Shown piece by piece: positions 42,631 through 50,781 of a stretch of DNA of 64,000 nt (position 1 is its first letter; every line of letters starts with the position of its first letter). The notes below the pieces were generated by a model. The model ran no database searches. It saw only the letters and a list, made by a program, of their open reading frames with translations, and was not told the origin of the DNA. Source of the stretch: Armatimonadota bacterium (GTDB lineage Bacteria > Armatimonadota > UBA5829). Both the position numbers and the translations under genes were made by a program. Location of the stretch: assembly GCA_039679645.1 (NCBI GenBank), contig JBDKUO010000020.1, positions 1-64,000 on the forward strand, in the 5' to 3' direction.

Positions 42631-43143
42631 ATGAAGCTCACTACTTTGATCGTGGTAATGCTGGCAGTTATGTGTATGACACCCGCGTGGTGTCAGGGCG
42701 GCCCCAGACAGGGCGGCATGGGAACGTCCAGCGTAATGATGGCGGTAATGCCGCCAAAGGCCGATATGATTGATCGGCTCACTGATAAGCTCAGTCTCAC
42801 GACTGACCAAGCGGAAAGCCTGAAGACCATTTTAACGGACGGTGATTCGACCATCCAGTCTCTTACGAAGACGTCCGCCGCGGCATCCAAAGCCCTTCGC
42901 GAGGCTATCTTTGCCTCCACATACGATGCCGATGCTGTAGCGGCAGCGGCAGCCAAGGCTGAGAAAGCGGAAGCTGCTGTTGTCAGTGAAAGCATAAGTG
43001 TGTGGGCAAAGGTCAGAGGCATTTTGACTTCCGATCAGATCACGTCGCTCCAGTCGGCGACCACATTTTCCGGCAAACCTGATGGCCCCGGTGGCCCCGG
43101 CGGACCACCACCAGATGGTTCATCTTCGCCAGGCAGCTATTAA
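42631..43143 (+). CDS. Spy/CpxP-like periplasmic protein
   Basis: 170 residues with a signal peptide (about 1-21, ending TPAWC). The mature part is helical with LTDKLSLTTDQAESLKTILTDGD, which has the LTxxQ-type motif (LTTDQ) of the Spy/CpxP group, and a second helix pair rich in Ala (about 85-125). The last 20 residues are Gly/Pro-rich (PDGPGGPGGPPP). Known members are small periplasmic chaperones or metal-stress sensors induced by CpxR-type two-component systems. The divergent kinase and regulator agree with that. AAAGGAGG precedes the ATG and a classic terminator follows. Confidence 0.78.
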   Translation: MKLTTLIVVMLAVMCMTPAWCQGGPRQGGMGTSSVMMAVMPPKADMIDRLTDKLSLTTDQAESLKTILTDGDSTIQSLTKTSAAASKALREAIFASTYDADAVAAAAAKAEKAEAAVVSESISVWAKVRGILTSDQITSLQSATTFSGKPDGPGGPGGPPPDGSSSPGSY

Positions 43144-43184
43144 GATGTGCAGCGTCCTGGCAAGCATTAAGTAGGCGCTGCCGT

Positions 43185-43220
43185 AAAGCCCCCGCATCTC
43201 TCTCCCGCGGGGGCTTTTTG
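43185..43220 (+). terminator. Rho-independent terminator of the Spy-like gene
   Basis: An 11-bp perfect GC-rich stem (43185-43195 with 43207-43217) is followed by TTTTT. Confidence 0.9.
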
Positions 43221-43346
43221 CTGTTTTAGCTCCCACAATTCCTGATTTGTCATCTCGACAGACGAGACAGGAATTTCCGAGATAGTTACCGAAAACCTAT
43301 AAGTAAATCGAATCTGCAGGACGATAGTCGGAAACAACAGAAGAAA

Positions 43347-45029
43347 ATGAAGCAAAGTATATTACTGCTCTTATGCATACTCATATTTGCCTGCACAGCG
43401 ACAACCTTAGCCCAACCGGCGCGGCAGCCAATTCTATTGGGCGTCGACAATGCGGGAAGCGAATGGTTGGCAAGCAAGACCGGCAACCCGTTCGGTGACG
43501 GTTCTGCGCTTGTCAAAAGTGCTCTTGCCGATCTCGGGGTTAATTTTATGGTCTACCACCTTTTCCCAACTAGCGGCGATGGGAACATGGCTCGTCGTGT
43601 TCAGGCAATTGACGAGTCAATGCGCGAATGCGGCCTGAAGTATATGCTCAACAATGAGATCCCCAACTTCGTCAAGTCCGCCGAGATCGCCCCGGGAGTC
43701 AACGAGTTTACGCATCCGGACGGCACGCACCGCTGGGACCTTCGCATGTCCTGGCTTGATCCTATCCTGCCGCCGCAAAAGGCTGGGCAGGCTGCGCTGC
43801 TCGGCGTCACTTATGACGAGTGCGAGCACATGCAGCTGACCGGCAACATGTTTGTCCACACTGATGATAAACAGAGATTTGATGCTCCATTTTTGGTTGA
43901 TACAAAAGGCAAGGACCTTATTACCTCATACAATCTCCTGGTCGAAAAGTGCAAACAGCTAAAGCGAATCCATTATAAGGATCGGCTGACGCTCTCGACG
44001 GAGGACGTATGGCCGGATATGTTCCATATTTTCGCTCGCGCAGGCTGGACCATCACTCCAAAGATTCTTAAAGAAAACCTGAGTTCAGTTGTGATGTCTA
44101 TTTCTCTTGGGGCTGCACTTGAGTACAAGAATTCGGATGCGGATTGGTGGGTTTCACCGGATCTTTGGTGCAAAAGCTGCTATCCCGGCCATTCTCCGCA
44201 GGCGCTGAAGTCGGCTCTTATGATGGGCTACTGGCTCGGAGCTGAAGCTTTGTATGTCGAGAACTTGGATTATCCCGGCAGGCCAGGCAAACGTCATCCG
44301 CTTGCTTCACCGACGGGCTCATTGATTTCATGGGAAGATGACGGCTCATATAAGCTGACAAATCACGGAAAAGTTGTCCAGGATTTCTATAAGAGATATG
44401 TTCCTGAGCACCCCAGGAGCTATTCCTGGCGGGATTACAGGCCGCGTGTCGCAATTATCCGACTGCCGGACGGAGCCTGGGGCCAGCGCGGAACAATGTA
44501 TCGTGATCGTCTGCTTGGAAACCCCGATCATCCGATGGACGATGTCAGCGCCGAGTGGCTGCAGGTATGGCCGATTTTAACTCACGGGGTTGCCCGCCCC
44601 GGAGCTATTTCGATCAACAATCATAATGTGTATCCCGAATATCCATGGCCGTTTTTCGTGCCGATAGACAGCGTAGCGGTCTTCGACCATCTTGTGACAG
44701 GTCCTGTCCTCGACAGCGTCGAGTGTTTCATCGTATGCGGCCATGCTTTATCCGATCAAACGTTCAATGATATTGCTGTGAGAGTGAAGAATGGCGCAAC
44801 CTGCATAATCTCACGCTCACTGTATAATGCCCACACATCCGGCTCGCTTCAAGGCAAGTGGGTGATTGTGGACTCCTTTACTGACCCGGTCGTATCGACA
44901 TCACTAAAGCCATATCTCGGTCCACACAACGTCGCCAGGTTCAGGTTCAAGGGCTTTACTGTGGAGTTTAGAGCAGAAGACAACAAGGATGTTGTAGAGC
45001 CGAAAATCATACCCGTTAACCACGAGTAA
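43347..45029 (+). CDS. Secreted TIM-barrel-like protein, putative glycosidase
   Basis: 560 residues with a signal peptide (about 1-22, ending TLAQP). Residues about 30-370 alternate beta strands and helices as in clan GH-A or related barrels (ILLGVDNAGSEWL, VNFMVYHLFP, LLGVTYDECEHMQ with acidic residues on one strand, LTLSTEDVWPDMF, LGAEALYVENLDYPG). The C-terminal part (about 370-560) includes a Rossmann-like strand pattern (VECFIVCGHAL, TCIISRSL) then a short beta tail. I do not recognise the exact family and catalytic residues cannot be fixed. It ends 6 bases from the convergent aspartase gene. The ribosome binding site is weak. Confidence 0.6.
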   Translation: MKQSILLLLCILIFACTATTLAQPARQPILLGVDNAGSEWLASKTGNPFGDGSALVKSALADLGVNFMVYHLFPTSGDGNMARRVQAIDESMRECGLKYMLNNEIPNFVKSAEIAPGVNEFTHPDGTHRWDLRMSWLDPILPPQKAGQAALLGVTYDECEHMQLTGNMFVHTDDKQRFDAPFLVDTKGKDLITSYNLLVEKCKQLKRIHYKDRLTLSTEDVWPDMFHIFARAGWTITPKILKENLSSVVMSISLGAALEYKNSDADWWVSPDLWCKSCYPGHSPQALKSALMMGYWLGAEALYVENLDYPGRPGKRHPLASPTGSLISWEDDGSYKLTNHGKVVQDFYKRYVPEHPRSYSWRDYRPRVAIIRLPDGAWGQRGTMYRDRLLGNPDHPMDDVSAEWLQVWPILTHGVARPGAISINNHNVYPEYPWPFFVPIDSVAVFDHLVTGPVLDSVECFIVCGHALSDQTFNDIAVRVKNGATCIISRSLYNAHTSGSLQGKWVIVDSFTDPVVSTSLKPYLGPHNVARFRFKGFTVEFRAEDNKDVVEPKIIPVNHE

Positions 45030-45035
45030 AGCTGT

Positions 45036-46463
45036 TTATTTGCCCGTGGCCTTTGGCTTAAAAGCTTTAGCCCCTGCTATTCCAGGTTTAGTCATTTCCA
45101 CAGACGACAGAATTGTGTCCAGTTGTTCCCTGGTAAAGAGCTTCTTCTCGAGAGCGACCTCGCGGATAGTCCTGCCGGTTTTGTCCGCTTCAGTAGCAAG
45201 TTCGGACGCTGCTTCGTAGCCTATGTGTGGGCTTAAAGCAGTGAGCATAGCAAAGCTGCCTTCGACGAGCATGCGGCAGCGGTCGGAATTAGCCTCTATT
45301 CCCCTGACACACTTATCCGCCAGCAGCAGCGCTGAGTTCTGAAGCAGTTGGAGCGATTGGAATAGGTTATGCGATAGCATAGGCAGAAACGCATTGAGCT
45401 CAAGCTGCCCGCTCATCGCCGCGATTGTAATTGCATGATCGTTTGCCATTATCTGGAACGCAGCCTGGCTCACGGCCTCAGTTGCAACGGGGTTTACCTT
45501 ACCCGGCATAATCGAGCTTCCTGCCTGCAGCGGTGGCAGCTTGATTTCGCCGATCCCGGCTTTTGGCCCGGAGCTTAATATGCGCAGGTCTGATGCGATC
45601 TTGGCAAGGTTTACGGCAGCCGCCTTAATAAGTCCCGATACCTCGACATATACATCCGCATTTTGAGTGACGTCTATCATATTCTCAGCCCGAGCCAGAG
45701 GGACATTCGTGATCTCACGCAGGATATCTACAACTATATAGACATATTTCTGATCTGCATTAAGACCTGTCCCTATTGCCGTTCCGCCAAGGTTTACCTG
45801 CCTGAGGCGTTCTTCGACTTTATACAGCCGCCACCAGTCGCGCTGGACGGCCTGCGCCCATGCCGCAAACTCCTGGCCGAGAGTAATCGGCACAGCGTCC
45901 TGCATTTCAGTTCTGCCGGTCTTGAGCACAGCAGCGAAATCGTTTTCTTTCTCCTGAAGCGCGCGCTGGAGTTCGGATGCAGCCTTGCTCGTAGGAATAA
46001 GAAGGCGTATAGCGGCGAGTTTGACAGCCGTCGGGAAAACATCATTTGTGGCCTGAGCCAGGTTCACATGATCGAGCGGGTGGACGATGCTGTAATCGCC
46101 CTTTTTGCCGCCAAGGATTTCAATTGAGCGGTTAGCGATTACCTCATTGGCGTTCATATTGGCCGATGTTCCGGCGCCGCCCTGAAATACATCGGTTATG
46201 AACTGATCGTGCAGCCTGCCCGACGCTATTTCATCGCAAGCTCCGGCTATTGCGTCGGCTATATGCCGGTCCAGGTGTCCTGTGCGCAGATTAGCCAGAG
46301 CGCAGGCTTTCTTAACATCAGCGAGCGCACGAATAAGCTCCGGGTGGAGCCTGATCCCCGAGAGATTAAAGTTTTCATGAGCGCGGAGAGTGTGGATGCC
46401 GTAATACGCATCCGCTGGCACTTCCATCGCGCCCAGCAGGTCATGCTCAGTCCTTGTTTTCAT
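45036..46463 (-). CDS. aspA: Aspartate ammonia-lyase
   Basis: 475 residues, cytoplasmic, fumarase/aspartase superfamily. It converts aspartate to fumarate and ammonia. The N-terminus TEHDLLGAMEVPADAYYGIHTLRA is best matched by aspartases (key part EHDLLG and DAYYGIHTLRA). GGAGTSANMNANEVIANRS and the signature GSSIMPGKVNPV with its mobile catalytic Ser loop are present. A class II fumarase reading is less likely because of the N-terminus and the 475-residue length. It stands alone between the convergent TIM-barrel gene and a repeat-filled spacer. Confidence 0.92.
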   Translation of the reverse strand: MKTRTEHDLLGAMEVPADAYYGIHTLRAHENFNLSGIRLHPELIRALADVKKACALANLRTGHLDRHIADAIAGACDEIASGRLHDQFITDVFQGGAGTSANMNANEVIANRSIEILGGKKGDYSIVHPLDHVNLAQATNDVFPTAVKLAAIRLLIPTSKAASELQRALQEKENDFAAVLKTGRTEMQDAVPITLGQEFAAWAQAVQRDWWRLYKVEERLRQVNLGGTAIGTGLNADQKYVYIVVDILREITNVPLARAENMIDVTQNADVYVEVSGLIKAAAVNLAKIASDLRILSSGPKAGIGEIKLPPLQAGSSIMPGKVNPVATEAVSQAAFQIMANDHAITIAAMSGQLELNAFLPMLSHNLFQSLQLLQNSALLLADKCVRGIEANSDRCRMLVEGSFAMLTALSPHIGYEAASELATEADKTGRTIREVALEKKLFTREQLDTILSSVEMTKPGIAGAKAFKPKATGK

Positions 46464-46534
46464 ATCGGTATTATATCACCCGGGCTTGAAACAGAGCGAA
46501 CGAATCAAAATGCCATTTACCTTGTTTTGGCCTC

Positions 46535-46640
46535 TGCGGTTAAAACCGCAGCTAAAAACTGCACAAAGTGTCCCTGCGGGCACTGAGGTTTCAGTCGGCG
46601 AAGGCCGACTTTGTGTATTTGTAGCAGTGACTTTAGTCGC
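46535..46640. repeat. Cluster of hairpin repeats, including a composite two-hairpin element
   Basis: Hairpins at 46535-46550 (TGCGGTT with AACCGCA), 46567-46584, 46593-46610 (AGTCGGC-GAAG-GCCGACT) and about 46627-46640. The last two plus the link TTGTGTATTTGTAGC align with 60751-60798, where a different stem sequence is kept in the same frame. The spacer 46464-46661 has no gene. Confidence 0.65.
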
Positions 46641-46661
46641 AAGGCACCATTTAACACAAAA

Positions 46662-48194
46662 TTAAGGTGCGATTGTCCCGGCCATAGAAATCACCGGCTC
46701 TCGCACAGCGGCAGCCGGTAAAGTATTATTATTAGATTGATCGTGTCGAGCCACATACGAGCGCAAGATATCTCTCGTGCTCAAGTCCGTTTTAGTGATC
46801 TGCGCGTCGGAAAGCGCAGGGCTTGTTATGGCATAGTAGTCTTCGCTTGCAATTGTATAGTATGATGCAGGCTCTGCCTTATTGTTACCAACATATAGCT
46901 GACCGTCGCGTATCTCGGCTCCTACAACAGCAGCATTCGGCTGCAGCACAAGTTTATTAATCTGAGCGCCCGTTGCCTTTACAACCACTACTTTGTTATT
47001 CCACGGGACCATTTTTCGCAGATCAAGCTCGGTGACAGGTCCTGTTGCAAGTCCGCTCTCAACTCCGTCATATGGCCGGAAGCCTATGTCCGACTTTGTC
47101 GCTTCTCGAAGCCTTTCGGCGACCCATGCCGGGGCATTTGATAAAGTGACATCCTTATCAAGTGTACCGATCTTGACCATATACGGCTTTGTGTAGTTCT
47201 CGAGTATGATCTCAACGTCTTGCGCAGGCTGAATCGATGAGTCTATATCGATCACTTGATCTTTATAACTCATCACTAGATAACGCCCATCGCTCTCCTT
47301 GTGCAGATACAAGTCCAGTTTGCCCAGGGCCTTTCCCCATTCCCCATCCTGACAGATGATTGTTCCGCCTACCCAGCAGGCTGTTTCACTAGCATTATCA
47401 TTCTTCACAAGAGTCGGTTTATCCAGCCATGTGTGAGAATCGCCTCCAATAATTACATCTATTCCCGGCACAGAGCTTGCCAGCGCGAGATCGGAATCAT
47501 ATCCGATATGGGTCAATGCTATAATGAAGTCGCATTTGTCGGACAGCTCCGCCACCATTTTTTTTGCTGTGGCTATTGGATCGTTAAGCTGTAGCGCTAC
47601 TGCCTGTGGATAACCGGCAACCCTTGGGGCAGTGAGCCCAAACACCCCTATTTTTATTCCGCCCGCTTCAAAGATATGACAAGGCGCTACCAGCGTGCTC
47701 CCTGTCGATTTTTCTATTACATTTGCTGAGATTACGCTAAATTCTGCTTGTTTGATCCTTTCACGCAATATATCCAGACCTAGAGGGCTGGGATTGTTTA
47801 TGTAGCTGTCTCCTTTGAACTCGTTGTTGCCCAGTGTCATTATGTCATACGGCACAGCGTTCATAACATCGAAATCGGGCTTGCCTTCAAGGTCCTGCAG
47901 AGGCCCACGCGTGAACACGTCTCCCGCATCCATCACGATCACCGGATTTGTGGATTCGCTTTTAATTGTTCTGATCATTGCAGCTCTGCGCGCCGCGCCG
48001 CCTACATTGGTTTCAGGTTTGCCGAGGGCATTGTAGTCGAATGGAAAGAGATGACCGTGTATATCATTTGTATGAAGTATGGTCAGGGCAAGGTAATTAG
48101 GCTTATCTGCCCCAAAGACGGATATTTGTATGCAAAGCGAGAGAATAACACCAAGAAGAGTAAGAATTCTGATGCGTTTGTGCAAATTAAGCAT
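46662..48194 (-). CDS. UshA-like 5'-nucleotidase/phosphodiesterase, exported
   Basis: 510 residues with a signal peptide (about 1-29). It is an intact metallophosphoesterase: LTILHTNDIHGHL (Asp, His), VIVMDAGDVFTRG (Asp), TLGNNEFKGD (Asn), IALTHIGYDSD (His) and GGDSHTW (His). A C-terminal 5'-nucleotidase domain (about 325-480) has the substrate-binding VVKATGAQIN region. Such enzymes release nucleosides and phosphate from nucleotides or cyclic dinucleotides in the periplasm. GAGGTGGCAT precedes the ATG. It contrasts with the degenerate copy of the fold at 32165, which has lost these ligands. Confidence 0.92.
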   Translation of the reverse strand: MLNLHKRIRILTLLGVILSLCIQISVFGADKPNYLALTILHTNDIHGHLFPFDYNALGKPETNVGGAARRAAMIRTIKSESTNPVIVMDAGDVFTRGPLQDLEGKPDFDVMNAVPYDIMTLGNNEFKGDSYINNPSPLGLDILRERIKQAEFSVISANVIEKSTGSTLVAPCHIFEAGGIKIGVFGLTAPRVAGYPQAVALQLNDPIATAKKMVAELSDKCDFIIALTHIGYDSDLALASSVPGIDVIIGGDSHTWLDKPTLVKNDNASETACWVGGTIICQDGEWGKALGKLDLYLHKESDGRYLVMSYKDQVIDIDSSIQPAQDVEIILENYTKPYMVKIGTLDKDVTLSNAPAWVAERLREATKSDIGFRPYDGVESGLATGPVTELDLRKMVPWNNKVVVVKATGAQINKLVLQPNAAVVGAEIRDGQLYVGNNKAEPASYYTIASEDYYAITSPALSDAQITKTDLSTRDILRSYVARHDQSNNNTLPAAAVREPVISMAGTIAP

Positions 48195-48321
48195 ATGCCA
48201 CCTCGGTTTGGATTATGCGGAATTATATCACATTTAGTGTCGTTTTCGGGAGTATAGGGTAACCAAATTATGTCGGGCGAATCCGTCCCGTCAAGATTAC
48301 AGTTGGGCGAGGGTAAAGGCG

Positions 48322-48702
48322 ATGGAGTATTATCCTGACTTTCCCGAAGAGGAAGAAAAAGGCGGCCTGGTCAGACTAAGCCGTGTTACATATCAATTGG
48401 CAGACGGCCAGCCCGACGCGATGGGTTGGCGAGTACTGGATGCGGATGGCGTGGAGTTCGGCAAAGTATCGGACCTTCTGGCCGATGTCGGTACCGGCCA
48501 GATCATATTTGCCGCAGTGACAAGTCATGCATCGGGCAAGACTGCTCTGATTCCAGTTGAAGGGATGTATCTGGACCTCACGGCGGGCGCGGTTGTTGTG
48601 CCTGTGAGCCAGTCGGCAATAAGCGAGTGCCCGGAGTTTACGGATGACGTTGTGGATGTGATGCCCTACGTGGAGTATTGGTTGCGAAGAGTTGCTGCAT
48701 AA
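48322..48702 (+). CDS. PRC-barrel domain protein
   Basis: 126 residues, soluble. The central part (about 35-110; GWRVLDADGVEFGKVSDLLADVGTGQ, split as GWRVLDADGVEFGKV and SDLLADVGTGQ) has the PRC-barrel pattern found in RimM, photosynthetic reaction centre H subunits and many small stress-related proteins. A short acidic leader (EEEEKGG) precedes it. GGGCGAGGG lies before the ATG. It is divergent from the nucleotidase gene and followed by a strong terminator. The function is unknown beyond the fold. Confidence 0.82.
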   Translation: MEYYPDFPEEEEKGGLVRLSRVTYQLADGQPDAMGWRVLDADGVEFGKVSDLLADVGTGQIIFAAVTSHASGKTALIPVEGMYLDLTAGAVVVPVSQSAISECPEFTDDVVDVMPYVEYWLRRVAA

Positions 48703-48736
48703 TTTTTGACGGATACAGGTCGGCAGCGAACCAGAG

Positions 48737-48770
48737 AGGGCCGGAATATGAGGCGAGTTCCGGCCCTTTT
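48737..48770 (+). terminator. Rho-independent terminator after the PRC-barrel gene
   Basis: A 10-bp perfect stem (48737-48746 with 48758-48767) is followed by TTTT. Confidence 0.88.
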
Positions 48771-48980
48771 GCTTATTTATGCCTGCATCTTTATCTCCAT
48801 CGAAAGGCGCGGTGATATTTAGCCACACTCGCTTGACGTCAGGCCAAGAAGAGCCTAGTATGTATGTAAAATAGATGGCTAAAATTTATAGAAGTTTGGG
48901 CGAAATCCCGAAAGAATGGACTAGGCCAAATGCTGAATCCATGAGTGTGTTGGCTGCCATCTGAAAGGAGTATCCTTGCA

Positions 48981-49100
48981 ATGGGTGACAAATCTCCAAA
49001 GAAAGATGTGAAAGCGCCGAAGAAGGACATTAAAGAGAAGCGCCGTGACAAGCAGGGCAAGAAGGCAAACAAGGGATTGATTCCCGGCTCGACCTCTTGA
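48981..49100 (+). CDS. 39-residue Lys-rich protein
   Basis: A very short open frame, starting MGDKSPKKDVKAPKKD and ending PGSTS, with AAAGGAG about 10 bases upstream and a terminator 40 bases downstream. It is strongly basic (Lys/Arg-rich, no aromatic residues) and probably disordered. Similar tiny proteins beginning MGDKSPK are common in diverse bacteria and remain uncharacterised; nucleic-acid or ribosome association is only a guess. The own ribosome binding site and terminator support a real, monocistronic gene. Confidence 0.78.
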   Translation: MGDKSPKKDVKAPKKDIKEKRRDKQGKKANKGLIPGSTS

Positions 49101-49140
49101 TTCTCTAAAGCACATACATTTCTGTTTTTTTATCCTATCT

Positions 49141-49173
49141 GGCCCTGGAGAGAACAAAGCCCGGGGCCTTTTT
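49141..49173. terminator. Terminator after the 39-residue protein gene
   Basis: GGCCC (49141-49145) pairs with GGGCC (49164-49168), followed by TTTTT. The convergent TPR gene ends 5 bases later. Confidence 0.75.
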
Positions 49174-49177
49174 ACGG

Positions 49178-50725
49178 TCATACATCATTAGCTCCCAGGC
49201 GCTCTGCTTCACGGAATTCCTCAACAGCTTCTTCTGACCGACCAAGGCGCTGGAGAATATCCCCAAGTTCATCGTGCGCGTCAGCATCATTCGGATTCAG
49301 GCGAAGTCCTTCGCGATAGGCCTGGTCGGCAAGCTCCAGCTTCCCGAGTCTAGAATAGCAGTATCCTAGATTGAAGTAGACAGTATCTTCCTCCGGGTTA
49401 ATTTCCAGTGCTTTTTTATAAAGCGCAATTGCTTCTTCATACTTCTCTTGATCGCGAACTACATTTGCGAGGTTGTAATAAGGCCACCAGTTCTCAGGCT
49501 TGATACGTGCCGCCTCGCGATATTCTGCAGATGCCTCATTGAGCTTGCGTAGTCTTTCATAAGCCCAGGCAAGTCTGTAATGAGGGCCATAATCATTGGG
49601 GTTAAGGCGAATAGCTTCTTTGAATACCTGTGCACATTCTTCATGACGGTCAGTGTCTTCGAGCACCAAACCAAGCTGATAATACATATCCGGGTCTTGA
49701 GGTTCAAGGCGAATTGCCTCGCGTGATTCGGATTCTGCTTCGCCAAGTCTGTTCAATTCTTGCAGTGTTTGTGCTAAGAAGTAATGTGAATCGGCGCATT
49801 CTGCATTGAGGCTGATAGAATGAAGACATGCTGCTATTGCCTCTTCTATTTTACCGCAATGTTTGAGTGAAAAACCAAGGCTGTTCCAAAGCATATACTC
49901 AGCTTCTTCAGGCTTCAGGCGAATTGCCTCACGATAAGCCGAGACTGCCTCTTCATATCGACCGAGTTCATCGAGCGCGTCGCCCAACCTCCAGTGAGTG
50001 TCAGAGTTCTCCGGCATAATTGCAAGCGCCTTTTTATATGCTGCTATTGCCTCTTCATATTTGCCAAGATCGGCAAGGGTCCAGCCTAGCACATCCCAGT
50101 TATCTTTATCTTCCGGGTCAAGTCGGACAGCTCCCTGAAATTCCTTCTCAGCATCACTCGTGCGTTTCATTTTCAAATAAAGAGACCCAAGATTATAATG
50201 TGCATCTGCATATTCCGGATCGATCCTAATTGCTTCTTGGTATTCTTTCTCAGCATCAACCAGGCGTTCCAGTTTCGAGTAAAGAAGCCCGAGATTGTAA
50301 TGTGCATCTGCATATTCAGGATCAATTCGTATGGCTTCATTAAGCGCGTCAATTGCCTCATCATATCTCTCAAGGTCCTCGAGAATATAACCGAGCAGGA
50401 ACCAATAGTCTGGATTTTCTGGGTCGATCCGAATGGCTTCCTTAATGGCAGACGCAGCTTCTTCATGCCGACATTGCCATTCCAAAATATATCCAAGACC
50501 CTGATTCAAATGTGGGTTATCAGGCTCAACCGACAATGCCTTGCGGTATACATTTTCAGCCTCTTCAGCTCTATCTACAAGATACAGAGCATAGCCGAGG
50601 CTGTCCAATATCTGGACGTCATCAGGCTTTAATGTAACAGCGGCTTGAAGCTCGTCTATCGCTTCGTCGAGGTTACCATCTTCATCTAATTGCTTGTCCA
50701 ACTCATCGTGGCTGATGTTCTTCAT
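49178..50725 (-). CDS. TPR-repeat protein
   Basis: 515 residues made almost wholly of about 14-15 tetratricopeptide repeats of 34 residues with the canonical W-LG-Y-A-F-A-P pattern (for example YADAHYNLG, EEAIAAYKKALAI). There is no signal peptide, membrane helix or enzymatic domain. Repeats with near-identical codons around 50173-50360 suggest recent internal duplication. A protein-interaction scaffold is likely; the partner is unknown. CGGGAAC is a weak ribosome binding site. CopA's gene follows on the same strand side but its end is 56 bases upstream of this gene's start. Confidence 0.92.
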   Translation of the reverse strand: MKNISHDELDKQLDEDGNLDEAIDELQAAVTLKPDDVQILDSLGYALYLVDRAEEAENVYRKALSVEPDNPHLNQGLGYILEWQCRHEEAASAIKEAIRIDPENPDYWFLLGYILEDLERYDEAIDALNEAIRIDPEYADAHYNLGLLYSKLERLVDAEKEYQEAIRIDPEYADAHYNLGSLYLKMKRTSDAEKEFQGAVRLDPEDKDNWDVLGWTLADLGKYEEAIAAYKKALAIMPENSDTHWRLGDALDELGRYEEAVSAYREAIRLKPEEAEYMLWNSLGFSLKHCGKIEEAIAACLHSISLNAECADSHYFLAQTLQELNRLGEAESESREAIRLEPQDPDMYYQLGLVLEDTDRHEECAQVFKEAIRLNPNDYGPHYRLAWAYERLRKLNEASAEYREAARIKPENWWPYYNLANVVRDQEKYEEAIALYKKALEINPEEDTVYFNLGYCYSRLGKLELADQAYREGLRLNPNDADAHDELGDILQRLGRSEEAVEEFREAERLGANDV

Positions 50726-50781
50726 TGTTTTGTTCCCGTGCTTTGTAGTCTATTCAATATAGACTGTCATATAGGAAATGC

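Noticed and set aside
49178-50725. CRISPR-like repetition in the TPR region
   Set aside because: Repeats are 102 bases apart, in frame and coding for 34-residue TPR units; there are no spacers.
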